From contig JAJEKV010000005.1 of NCBI GenBank assembly GCA_021234155.1, positions 27,554,689-27,618,688 of the forward strand: DNA of 64,000 nt, in the 5' to 3' direction. The translations under genes were made by a program, and so were the position numbers. Below are positions 21,601 to 32,674 of this stretch, one piece after another (the stretch's first letter is position 1; the number at the start of each line of letters is the position of its first letter). The notes under the pieces were generated by a model. The model searched no databases, was not told the DNA's origin, and saw only the letters and a program-made list of their open reading frames with translations. Source of the DNA: Isoetes taiwanensis. Its lineage: Eukaryota; Streptophyta; Lycopodiopsida; Isoetales; Isoetaceae.

Positions 21601-24600
21601 TCACGTTTGTTTACAATATTCACACAATTTGACTATCTGAAAGCAGAGGTCACTCTTTTGTTCACCAAAATATTTGTCGTCCATAGCTTTCATGATCGCC
21701 TTGCTCTCTGGATCGGGTTCCTTGAGGCTCGGATAGTTACTAATCACATCGGCGACAAGAATGGCAAAGAGGGATTCCGCCAAGACAGGACACAGTCCGA
21801 AGGACAACCACCTATCCGTCTCATATTCTTCAGGTCGATATGGCTTAGCAATGATTGTATTTTGCGCGTTATGATAGCACTTGTAGGCGGAGTCATCTAT
21901 GATGAGCGTGTTGTGTTTGCCATAGTCCTGGAATTGCTCATAAACCCTGTCCAGCCTTTTCACTATTATAGGCTTCCCCTTTGTGATGGTTGGATTGAGG
22001 TCCGACACATGCTCGACTTTTTCGTTTCCCCAAACGAACTTGAACTTCAAAACTGAAATGCCGAGAACACCAAGAACATTGACAATATTTTTCTTTGCCA
22101 TACAAGACCATATGCCCACTTCGAACCCCCGTTCCAGGCACCACTCAACAAGTTCCTTAGCTCTAGGCCTCGGATACACTATTTTATGCTCTGTTTTGGT
22201 TGGGATCTGCGAGGTGTTAATCTCGGCGACGTCTTTGTCGTGGTATACTGCAGCTAATACTCCATTGACGTCAAATATTACAAGCTTGGTGGGACCAGCT
22301 GGATCCCAGTTGGAGTTTGGCTCTGACCATATTTCCGGTTCATCGGGATCCAAATGCGGGATCATTATCTTCTCAGGTCCTTTCTGGCTGTTAGCAGTGT
22401 CTTGCTCTAGATTGTCTTTGGGAAGTGCATTCTCCTCCTCGCGAAGTGAACCGCTGCTATCCAATGACAATGATCCGGAGTCGTTGACATGGAATTCCCT
22501 GAAATGATGACATCTGTCAGAAAGGAAACGAGTTTTCTCGACTCGCGAGTCGAGAATGAAAAGAAAAGGTATTGAAAGGAAACGAGTTTTCTCGACTCGC
22601 GAGTCGAGAAACACCGATAGAGCAAAGTAAACTCACCTCAATCTCAGGTTTTCAATAATGTGTTCGGCAGCATTCTGGTCCAAACCTTCGACATTCTCGT
22701 CTCCGTCAGCTTTGTCTCCCTCGTCCTCGTCGTCTTTACTGCTTCCATTTGTCTTCCTCCCCTTGAAATGCTCATGAAGCAGATCCAGGTATGACCGAAT
22801 GGTTTCAACCATGTCCTTATTTCCAACCACGGATATAGGTTTCATTCCAAACAGCATAGCCCCCTGAGAGAACAGGCCATTCATGTACCACTCGCATACA
22901 ATTTGATCTTCCTCGACCAAGCTGGTTATGAAGTACTTGATAACTCTTGGCGGATAGAAATTCTATGTATAGGACCCGTCGCACCATCTTTGCTGACCTT
23001 GTCCATCGATGGAACATCCTCCATAAATCTGCCCCCTTCCGGGTTCCATCGCGCTCTTGAGAGATCATGAACTTGTCGAGATAATGATGCTCGCTAGACC
23101 ACCACTTATCCAGGTCGACCGCCGATCTTGAAATCAAAACCAAAACTATGTTGGCAAAGCTTGGTGCCTTCGGCAAGCCAAGTCTGCACTCATGATCAAG
23201 TTCGTATATGGAGTGCATGATCTTGTTGGTGAAGTTAATATCAGCTGCCCATTGGGAGACAAAGCGGTTGTCCGATTGCGGCATGCAAAGACAAAGGAAA
23301 CCGAAAGTATCCAGTCGGTCATGTCGAACACGTCTTGTACCATTTTGCTCTATGTCGACTTTGTCATAAAAAGGGTGGGGTCTTGATCATATTGATGGCA
23401 AATAGTGCCCACGGGTCCAGTGCTAGTTCGGACCACCAAATCCCTTGTGTCCCAAAGTTACGAGAAATGGGGGGAGCTATCGTGCGCCTTAAATGGGACC
23501 ACCCGAATCCAAGCTTCCTCTTGAGAATTGCCATAGCACATTCGAGGGAAAGGAAGGGTTTTGACGCTACGCTTCAGCTTGGTGTTGATGTAGGGTTGAC
23601 ATAGGCGGTTCAATTCCTTCATGTCTTCCTCATCAAGGGCAGCCTTTTCCTTGTAATAATCAAAATCATGGTATTCATTAGATGCAAGCGTTGCGAACTC
23701 CGTGATGCCTTCTTCTAACGCGATTATTTGTCGCTTTAGGGGCGTGGCATAATCTTTGCGCCCCTGCATTTTAGAACTCACGGTCTTCCTTAGTAGGATT
23801 GTTCCATCCAAGATTTTGCCTTGTAGGTCAAGCGTTTCTTTGTCCGTCGGGCCCACTGTATCCTCTTCATGAACCGCTTGTCAAACAACTTGGGGTCCGG
23901 CACGCTTGGAAATTCTCCATTGCTGTCCTTGACTTGCCTCTTGTCCATTGAGCCCATATCTCGGTCCATTTCTCCCAGACCGCCTCGGTGCTAAGAATGA
24001 GGTCATATTGGTCGAGAGAGACTCCTGCCTTTCCTTGGTGTTCTCTTCTTCTTCTCCTCTTCTTCCTCTCCCTCATCATCTTCTGTCCCTCCAGTGAGAA
24101 CATATCCGCATAGTTTCTCAAAGGTCTTCCACTTATCAGGGAGCCCTGTTTCCTTTAGGGGGCGAGGACAACCCAATGCTTTCCACTTGTTGCCTAAGCG
24201 TGTATGATCTGGAACCGAGGGATAAGGGCTGCATTGATCAATGTACCAATGTCGAGCATGAAAGTATCTACAAACACCGGAATAAGCGGTAAATAGTAGC
24301 CCGGGTTTTTCGACTCTTGAGTCGAGAAAGTCCCTGAACGTCTAATTTTCTTTTTTACTTATCTAGGTTTTCTCGACTTCGCGAGTCGAAAGGTCTACAT
24401 CCTTTGATTTTTACGTGTTACCACGGCTTTTCGATTTCGCGAGTCGAAACCCCGATGATAATCGGCAAATGTTAGGATGGTAGGGCTTTCGACTTCGTGA
24501 GAATGGAAAGATTTGAGAGTTATTTACCTTCACGTAGCTCGCTTTTCGTTTGCTATTGTGTTCAGCGTGGCTAATCTGGCCAATTCGGTTCTTTGGCGTC

Positions 24601-25720
24601 TCCGCCGAAAGAACTCGCACTCTCGCTTGGCATATCTATCCTTGATCCTGCGGCACCTCCTTCTCGATGCGCAATACTTGCGCCGCCCTCATCGAATCTT
24701 GACCGTCTACAACCCCTTAACCGGACGTCTTTTCCTTCGGATCTTCCTCGGACTTCCAGGTGAACAACCCACCGGTCGATCTGTTAAAAGGTATGACATC
24801 CCGGGCATTGGATCTCGCAGCGGGGATGTCGCACCATCGAGTTCGAGAATCTCCGGCATGTGTGCTGGATTAAATTTCGTGGTTGAACAAGACGGCATCT
24901 CCCGTGCAAACCTTCAGCCGTCTAATGTCCAGCAGCAGCTTGTGTGATATTCCCAACGGATAATACTGAGCCAGCCGCTCCATTTTCTGTGCCCCTCTCT
25001 GTGAAATCCTGATCTGATCATCTGGATCCATTATTGGGGAGTCGACCATATCTTCGTCTCCTTCGTCATCTGATTCCTCCCGTGTGGTGTCATCTTCCCC
25101 ATCTTTGTTTTTTGGTGGACTTTTTTGTGTATGAACCACAACTTCATTCCCCACTGCAGAGTGTTGTAGAGTCTTCAGCACAGTAGAAGTGAAGCTCCCC
25201 GTATTGAGCAGTTTTCCCTCACCACGGAAATCTCCATTCCAAGCTCCCCTGGATGTTAGGGTTCCGGCCTCCTTCATCCCTTCGGATCCTTCCACCCAAG
25301 GTTTCGACAATTTAAAAGCGCTGCCTTTTTCGGTGCCCTTCGCCTTGCTCATGGAAGAGTGAGAATAATTTGAAACTGCTAATTTTTTGGTGTGATAGAA
25401 CTTACTCTTCTGGCAGTCCTCGACATGTAGTGTTAAATGCTTCGAATCTGGCGCTGAGACGGAGAGCACAACACCGATTTTCTTGTACTTGTCTCCGGAG
25501 CTCTTCTTGTCCCTTTGGTGGAGAAACAGATCTTTCTCCTTCCCACTTGTTGATACCTCGACATACCACCAAGAATCTGCTGGTGTGTCAAGAAGCTCTG
25601 TCTCCGGTCCCTCGATGGCGAAGAAGCGGAGTTTGGCCGGTGATCGATGGTGAGTCCGAGGTGAATCTTTGCAAGAAGAAAGGTTGGATCGTTAAGGTAT
25701 TCGACACAAAGAAAAACCTC
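21601..25720 (-). pseudogene. decayed multi-exon gene ending in an FCP1/NIF-like (HAD) domain
   Basis: Reading right to left, coding-like segments lie at about 25700-24870, 24120-23870, 23856-23458, 23340-22960, 22940-22636 and 22502-21601. The last encodes an FCP1/NIF-like phosphatase domain: VIFDVNGVLAAVYHD, then GFEVGIWSCMAKKNIVNVLG, then NTLIIDDSAYKCYHN. The HAD nucleophile Asp is present but the second Asp of DxDxT is Asn (DVNGV), so classic phosphatase activity is doubtful. The last intron (about 22632-22505) has GTGAGT and CTGACAG ends and contains two palindromes. An acidic stretch (SSKDDEDEGDKADGDENVEG) precedes it. Several frame changes in the upstream segments are not explained by introns. 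I recognise nothing upstream. Two stacked calls are possible: one long gene, or a host NIF-like gene joined to another. Confidence 0.5.
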
Positions 25721-26153
25721 GAGCTCACGGGGTGTTAGTCTTCTTCTTCTTCTTTGCCGCTAGAACTAGCATCCCCCTCGGCCCGCTTCTTGGGACGGAG
25801 TTGTCATGTCTCAGATGCCCTCTCATCTTCTTTCTGATCGGACCCTCTCAGAATTAAGTTTCCTCCGTGGCGTTGTGAGTTTTAGGACTGCATGTAAAAA
25901 GATCGGGCGTGTTCTTTAGTTTGAATTTAAGGACATGCAATCATTTATGAAAAAAGCGGGCTAAAAGTGCAACCGCTTTCGGCTTTAGCCCGCCCAAACA
26001 CTATTTCGAAATTTAATCACATCAAGGGACTTAGTGGCGGGCGTAGTTTATCTTCAACTGCGGCATTGGCGACCTCGAGTTGGAGGGGAGCATCGATCGC
26101 GACTTCGGAATGGCGCCCGGCGGCGCGTAAGCTGCTAACGGCGCCTTGCATAT

Positions 26154-26411
26154 GTGTGTTTCCCCTGGCCCCTATTGCAAGCAGTTGATTTGATCGATGA
26201 GCACGGAGCTAAGGTAGGAAGCGGAGAGGAGCTGCCAGACACGGGAACTCTACACTGCTGCGCCATGGAACGGGGATACGCGAGAATCGCAGTGATACAA
26301 GTATTAGATGCGAATACACTCTTGTTGAGACCGACAGAAGAAGCAAAGACTCTAGGTGAGGCTGCGGGATCCGTGATACAGTGGCCCAAGGAATTACTGC
26401 GTGAAGAGGTG
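26154..26411 (+). pseudogene. DUF8039-like domain fragment
   Basis: The frame reads VDLIDEHGAKVGSGEEL, then a middle part and LGEAAGSVIQWPKELLRE, followed by GTGAGT, a good splice donor. The pattern (G at start, a V-x-V strand, then IQWP) resembles DUF8039, a domain I associate with plant CACTA-like transposon proteins. No start or other exon is identified. A comparable pattern lies in the transposase-like gene at 29.6-29.8 kb. Confidence 0.35.
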
Positions 26412-26699
26412 AGTTTCAGAGATGCCTATGTTATTTCGCTTGTAGAACATGCCGTCTGTGTTTAAATAATGGAACTGCTGATAAGCTCGGCCAGTTCTTT
26501 GTTTCCTTGTCCAAAGATTTTTCAGCTTCGAGAGATGATTTTACGGGTTGAGAGATGCTCGGCAAGGAAACAATGGATCGGGGTTAAAGAACAGTTCCGT
26601 TTTAGGTGTCTTTTTTTATGGAGTGTTTTCTTGGAATGTTGTACATAGATCAGGCTAGGTCTAAGGCCCAGGAGATGCGGTTCAAATGCATCCTCTTGT

Positions 26700-28300
26700 A
26701 GTTAGTCGGAGGGGCCTCCACCCAGTCCGAACCACTCCTCTTCGCAATATTCGAGGAAGATGGTTCGAAGGAGAGTGGATCAGACAGGCTAGAGGCACTT
26801 GGGACTAAAAACAGGAGAATACAAAGTGCAGTAGTTGTACAGAATGCATGCCTTGGCTTCCTCTCTGTGGTTTCCCTGTGGTTAGTTGTAGAGGCCTCCA
26901 CCCAGTCCGAGCCCCTCCCCTTCGCAATATTCGACGAAGATGGTTCGAAGGAGAGTGACTCTGACTGGGTCGAGGCCACTGCTACCATACACAGGAGAAT
27001 TGGCTGGCTAAGGGATTCTCGACTTGCGAGTCGAGAATGCGACTGTTGGCTGCCTGTCTACATTCTCGACTCGCAAGTCGAGAATGCCTTGGCCATCCAG
27101 AACTCCGGTTAGTACACACGGAGTGCCGGTTGGTTAAGGCATTCCCGACTCGCGAGGCGAGAATGCAGACAGCAAGCTCTATGGTTTCCCTGTGGTTAGT
27201 TGCAGAGGCCTCCACCCAGTCCGAGCCCCTCCCCTTCGCGATATTCGTCGAAGATGGTTCGAAGGAGAGTGGCTCTGACTGGGTAGAGGCCCGCGACCAC
27301 AATAAGGTGAGAATTGGCTGGCTAGAGGATTCTCGACTAGCGAGTCGAGAATGCGACTGTTGGCTTCGTGTCTACATTCTCGACTCGCAAGTCGAGAATG
27401 CCTTAGCCATCGAGAACTCCGGATGGTACACATGGAGTGCCGGTTGGGTAAGGCATTCCCGACTCGCGAGCCGAGAATGCATACAGCAAGCTCTGTGGTT
27501 TCCCTGTGGGTTGCTAAGAGTTGGCCTGCAGACAGTCAAAACAACTTCCCTTCGCAATGTCCGAGGAAGATAGAAGGAGAGTTGTTAAGACTGTCTGCAG
27601 GCCAGCTCTAGAGTGACTAGGCCGGTTTTCTCGACTCACCAGTCGAAAGCGGCCAGCACCTCGTGGTTGATGCCGAGGCCTCCACTAATCGAGCCCATCC
27701 CCTTCGCAATATTCGACACTTTAAGATGGTTCAAGGAGACGGTCTTTGATTGGGTAGAGGCCATCGCCACCACAATACGTGAGAATTGTTGTTAAGAGTT
27801 GGCCTACTGCACAATTGAAACCACTTCCCTCGCAATGTCCGAGGAAGATAGAAGGAGAGTGGTTAAGATCGCCCCGCAGCCAGCTCTAGAGTGCACTAGA
27901 GCTCGCGTTTTCGACTCACGAAGTCGAGAAAGCCGCCAGCACCCTCGTGGTTGTCGCCGGGGCCTCCACCCGCCGGAGCCAGTCCTCTTCGCAATATTCG
28001 GCGAGCATGGTTCGGAAGGAGAGTGGCTGGGATCGGTGGAGGCACCGGGTCGCAATAAAGGGCCATTGGCAGGGTATCACATTCTCGACTCACGAGTCGA
28101 GAAGGCTGCACGAGGCTTCTAAAGAATGTGAAGACATTGGGTAGCTGTGCAATCCCGAATCGCGAGTCGAGAATCCCTCAACCGGCCAACAGTCCAGAGT
28201 GTACACTCCCTCTTCTCGCCTCGCGAGTCGAGAAGTTCTCAACTCGCGAGTCGAGAAGAAGGCTGTACTTCCTGGACTGTTGGCAAGCTGAAGTATTCCC
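26700..28300. repeat. array of about 85-bp hairpins alternating with short palindromes
   Basis: A hairpin unit beginning GGCCTCCACCCAGTCCGAGC and ending in its complement (GACTGGGT-GAGGCC) occurs at 26711-26797, 26891-26977, 27204-27290, 27674-27764 and 27959-28043. The loop is always near GCAATATTCG. Two related hairpins beginning AGAGTTGGCCT lie at 27514-27608 and about 27792-27893. Stretches 26870-27185 and 27186-27500 are a tandem duplication of about 316 bp, each with one large hairpin and three short palindromes. At 28187-28290 a further inverted repeat (CCAACAGTCCAG) encloses two short palindromes. No protein is supported. Confidence 0.8.
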
Positions 28301-28694
28301 AACTCGCCACTTCCTTCTGCATGTCTCCTGCAGTGGATTTGCTGTGAGTTAGAAATGGAGATTCTGTGAAGCAATTCCTATTCTTAGTTCTTGCTGGGAG
28401 AAAGACATTCCTAGTTATGTTCTGTTAATGCTCTGCAATATCTTACTTCCTAACACCAGTCTCTGATGATTTCTGTCTCGATTGCTTGCTACTACTCTAA
28501 CCATTATTCTCACTTGTGCCTATACAATGTATTCAATTCAACCACAAGCAAGAAAAAGATAACAAAAACAGAAAACAATACAAAGGGAAAACAGATAACA
28601 GAGAGATTAGTGAGATTAATGAGAAAACAGAGAACAGTGGAGAACAGTACAGAGAAATGAGATTAAAAAAGGGTATGATATTACAAAAACATAC

Positions 28695-28987
28695 CTGGAA
28701 GATTTGCTGGATGAGGAGGAGGCTTCCGTGTTCGCTTCCATGTGGGTATAGTCGTTCGCAAAGCGTGAATAAGGATTTGTCGGGCTGTAAATTGTATCAG
28801 GGATTAATAAGAGCCTCTAACAACAGAATATAAGTAAAAATGCACTAAAGGACTTACAGAAAACTAAAAAGCAGCACTAAAAAGGGCCTCACTTTCTTCT
28901 CAGGCGGTAACGCCCGCTCGAACAATGAATCTGCGCGAGAACTTCGGCGCTGGAAGCGTCCTGATCCGTCGACCAAGCTGCTGTCAT
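28695..28987 (-). CDS. first two exons of an unidentified minus-strand gene
   Basis: Exon 1 is 28893-28987 with ATG at 28987-28985 and exon 2 is 28695-28784. Both junctions are GT-AG (donors GTGAGG and GTATGT, acceptor TTACAG). The joined frame starts MTAAWSTDQDASSAEVLAQI and stays open, ending in a Ser-rich stretch (EASSSSSKSSR). The frame is open upstream to about 29145 without another ATG. I do not recognise the protein. Further exons would lie leftward, among the hairpin arrays, and could even connect to the NIF-like gene. G-box-like ACGT motifs (TCACGTGTG, GACGTGGC, CCACGTGGCC) at 29178-29266 could be its promoter. Confidence 0.4.
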
Positions 28988-29285
28988 AAGATGGCCTTGG
29001 AATCGCTCGGTTCGATCGATCGCCTGATCGGAAAAGCGGGCGCTTAAGGAAAACACAGAGCTCGAAGAGTGATCAGAGAAAACAGGGGAGGAAGAATGGT
29101 CGGGGGGGAGAGGAAGAGGGTGCAGTTAATTCTGGCTGCACCCTCGAACCTCGTAAAAGTGCAATAATAAACTTCTGTCACGTGTGGGCCATGCCCTCCA
29201 TGACGTGGCAGTGCGGATTGCTGACATGGCCACGCTTTCAGCCTCTGAAGAGGCGCCACGTGGCCATGACAAGATATGAAAGGTT

Positions 29286-29497
29286 AGGTTATATGTTTAT
29301 ATATGTTATCTTATGTATTTAATATGGTTTCAATGGTTGAATAGTTTCAATGGTTATATATGGTTACAATGTTTACATATGGTTTAGAATGAGTATGGTT
29401 GTATGCTTTAATATGGTTATATGATTTTAGTTAATATGGTTGTATGATTTAATATGTTTGTATGGTTTTATATGGTTCGGGGCTATATGGTTTTAAT
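29286..29497 (+). repeat. AT-rich stretch with many ATATGGTT-type heptamers
   Basis: TATGGTT or close variants (TATGTTT, CAATGGTT) recur about 15 times in 210 bases with irregular spacing, ending just upstream of the transposase-like gene. It may be a subterminal repeat region of that element or simply a decayed microsatellite. Confidence 0.55.
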
Positions 29498-29527
29498 GTG
29501 AGCTTTTTCATTCAGGGAGCATGTGAG

Positions 29528-32438
29528 ATGAGTAAAATGGAGCCAGGGAAGTCCAGCAGAGGCCATTGCCCTAGGCTCCAATGGAGGAAGATGGGTTGCC
29601 TTTTGTTGCACCCTTGCAACCAGACGGTATTTGCAGAGGGCATAATAACTGCAGTTGATCCATTTGATAGTGTGAATGATGAGAGGCTGGGAGATGAACA
29701 TCTTGGAGTTGGCATTGTGAAGCTTCTTATCGAAGTTGATACAATCATGTCCCAGGGAAGCTCTAGTGATTGCATTGTGTGCTCAGGGCTGCTGGAGTCC
29801 CAAGCTCAGTTGAGATGGCCAATTAGATATATTACACACAAGAATGGTGATACTCTAGAATGCCCTACTGAACTACACACCCCAAGGCCCACCCAAGGCC
29901 ATGTGGAAGATTTGGTGGTCGATGAGCATCCTTTGATCACAAGGAAGAGACGCTATGTCTTTCATAAAAGGCAGCCAAGGGTGCCCAAGAGGCCTAGAAG
30001 TGACAAATATTTAGAAAGGATGGAAAGTATGGCACCAACCCGGAGAAAACCTGGAGGCAATTAGGGGACAAGAGTGTTGCAACCTAGATTGCACAAAGTC
30101 AAAGATACAATGTGGATGACCTCGTGCAGATAAGGTCCCAATACATTGGACAACTTCAAAAAGATAGGATTAATTTCATTTACTCCTTGTGTAGGAATTC
30201 CAGCTATGATGAAAACACAGGACGGCTACTATATCAATTGAGGGGCATGAAGGTATGTATGAGAGCATTGAGATGGATTCTTGGGGTGAGCAAGTCTTCA
30301 TGTTACAGCTGGGAGCAGGTTAGAAAAGGGCACAGTTTGTTCCAACATGGTAATGCACTCACTTTGAAACCTAGAGCAAATACTCTAAAGGCCATTGCAG
30401 TCTTCGAGAGCTTTGTGAGATACATGTCTCAATCTATGCCCCACAAGTCGAAGGTGAACGAGCACGGTGTGCGAGTGGTGCAAAGAGTGTTGCCACAACA
30501 CTATATCCAAAAGGAGTGCCTTAAGGAGGTCAACTCCATCCCGGAAACTACCGGAGGCGGGCCTCTTTCTCAATCACATTTCAGCAAGTTATGGAGCACT
30601 CACTTCTCGGGGCGTGAGTGTCCTACAACACATGCCATTCTCAAAGTGCAACACTTGCATTCAACTCAAGGATACACTTGCATCAACCGCAATAGAGAAA
30701 GAAAGAATGGCAATTAGGAAGCAATTTGCAGATCACCAAAGGGACCAAATATCATGTAGACAGTTGTATTGGCAGTGGAGAACATTTTTCTGAGATGCAG
30801 CCGGACAAATTTTTGTGTATAATTCATGATAAGATGGACCAACACAAGACTTTCTTGCCAAAGCTAGATCCTTTACCCAAGCGTTGTCAAAACGCTTTTT
30901 TGATGAAAGTAAGTCGGCGGGTGTATTAACACATGGTCATGGAACTGGAACATATGGTCATTTTGTGCTTGATCTATGGAGAGATGATCCAAACTTCCAT
31001 GTGAGCTCTATTTTCAAGTGCACGAGAACACGAGAGAAAGGATCGATAGAAGGGAGGAGGTATTCCCCTTCAGCACCCATTTTTGAGGCTTTGATGGATG
31101 ATCAACCGCTTTGTTACCAAAGGCAGATAAAAAAGCTCACATCCAAGGTGTCTAGTGAATCAAGGAGGACTTGGGATGATTTCCCCTTACTTGAGAAATC
31201 ACTGCCTGAGGAGCTATGTGTTCAGTTGGACAACTGTTGGAAAGAAAACAAGAATAGATGGATGTTTGGGGCAATGTCATACTTGACAGCAGTGGGAGTA
31301 TTCAAAGTTGTGAAAGTGGGATTCATGATGGTTGGGCATACGCATGATGATATAGATGGATTCTTTGGAACTTTCTCCACCAAGCTCAAGAGAGAAAACG
31401 TGACCACTCTCCCTGAACTAATGGATGTGTTTGAGAGCTGCATTGACTCCAACTCAATGGCTTTCTTGATGGATGAGGTTGCAGATTGGAAATCATTTGT
31501 AGAAGGATACTTGCTAGATGGTAAGGACCAGGTTAATGAGGACACACAAAGCCACTTCAGTTCAAGTTTTGGGTTAGGGATGGAATACCAATCATGCAAT
31601 ATAAGTGGAGACCAGGTGACAAGTTGTGGATGCCTGTACAAGGTATCGAGTTGTGGCAAAGGGGTGCTGCTGGTGAAGTTCTCATTCCTAAAGGGCAGCC
31701 AAAACCACTACCTCCCTTCAAGGCAGGTCAAAGACTCTAGCCAACTGGTGAAGGGCATCAAGGATTACATAACGACTTTGGGATGATGTTGAAATGGAAA
31801 GCACACCTCCACTCTTAAGAAAAATCAAATGGACTCCCTAATCAAGTCTTTGGGAGAAAGTTGTGACATGCTTAGAAACCTGAGCAGTCATGTGGGAGGG
31901 AGCTAAGAGGCGGGTTCTTGCCGAGTCAAGATGGGAGGGTTCTCAAGGTGCAAGCACGTCTAAGAATGCTCACTTGGGTCCCAACAAGGGTTCCAAGTGG
32001 TTTGTGGGAAGTAAGGCCTCAAAGCCGAAGTGGTTTTTGATCTTCCCGAGTGGGATCCCTTTGAGGACATCAAGGAAGGATACTTTGTGCTAGTAAGGCC
32101 GATGATGAGGACTGTCCAATATGGTTAGGGGTGGCACTCTTTGATGTGACCACCACTATGCACGATGGAGAGGAGTTAGGCCCGGATTCCAAATTCAATA
32201 TTGGGAGCCCATTGGGAGACACAAGAAGGGCAACTTGAAGGAGCAATACACTGACTGCTGGGAGAAGAAGTGGAGGGCAAATTATGCTGACCCTCAAAGG
32301 AGGGAATTGGTGGAGTGTGTGGTATGGTCATATCCAAGTTCTCACATTGCAAAAGACAACACACACAAGATCCCAAGAAAGGAGATGGACAAGGCCATGA
32401 GCAACCTCCATGCTATATCATTGTATGAGGGTACATAA
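29528..32438 (+). pseudogene. transposase-like gene of the DUF7869 type, broken
   Basis: Segments in changing frames form one protein from about 29528 (MSKMEPGK) to 32438. The N-terminal part has a DUF8039-like pattern (VFAEGIITAVDPFDSV ... RWPIRYI). The middle has GRLLYQLRGMKVCMRALRWI. The core has CIIHDKMDQHKT (about 30820), then HGHGTGTYGHFVLDLWRDD, then LCVQLDNCWKENKNRWMFG (about 31220) and VGHTHDDIDGFFG (about 31340). The IHDKMD, QLDN and GHTHDDID blocks are characteristic of DUF7869 proteins, which look like DDE-type transposases; the catalytic role is my inference. The C-terminal part (EQYTDCWEKKWRANYADP) ends in SLYEGT. Frame changes near 30060, 30720, 30900 and 31790-32235 break it. 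No TIRs were identified. Confidence 0.6.
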
Positions 32439-32674
32439 TATTGAGAAGTTTGAAAACTTTCTCAACTAGTGGTTTGTAAAATTTATGAGGAAAACAAGTA
32501 ACCCAATTCTATGTGTGTCATGTGTAATTCTATTCAAGCAATCAATTCAGAAATTTCTTTTATGGTGTGTGAGTCCCATTTTCAGTCCGAGTCCCAAAAT
32601 TCAATATTTGTCCCACTTTAATTAAATACGACTTTGAAACTATACACTAGTTCATCCCATAAGCAATTGTCATG

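Larger units (their letters stand above)
20519..28258. repeat. dispersed 20-24-bp palindrome family, core TCGACTCGCGAGTCGA
   Basis: Consensus TCTCGACTCGCGAGTCGAGA with an extra matching base pair or two outside. Copies: 20519 (half), 21276, 21405, 21530 (centre deleted), 22535, 22589, 24308, 24370, 24428, 24487 (degenerate), 27015, 27062, 27141, 27329, 27376, 27455, 27628, 27908, 28081, 28152, 28212 and 28235. Variants change the central bases (TTGCGAG, CGCAAG, CTAGCGAG, CTTGAG). Perfect copies were not seen elsewhere in the window. Several sit in introns or tandem units. The family recalls small hairpin mobile elements, but I know of no match. Confidence 0.9.

Noticed and set aside
24513-24947. 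144-residue plus-strand frame
   Set aside because: The minus strand carries the coding-like continuation of the decayed gene here; the plus frame has no recognised feature.
26640-28150. Many overlapping frames rich in LDSRVE or STRESR
   Set aside because: They only translate the palindromes and hairpins; the same peptides appear in several frames on both strands.
26700-28300. CRISPR-like array, because short palindromic repeats alternate with unique sequence
   Set aside because: Repeats are unequal in spacing and sequence, spacers are themselves repeated hairpins, no cas genes exist and the context is a plant nuclear genome.
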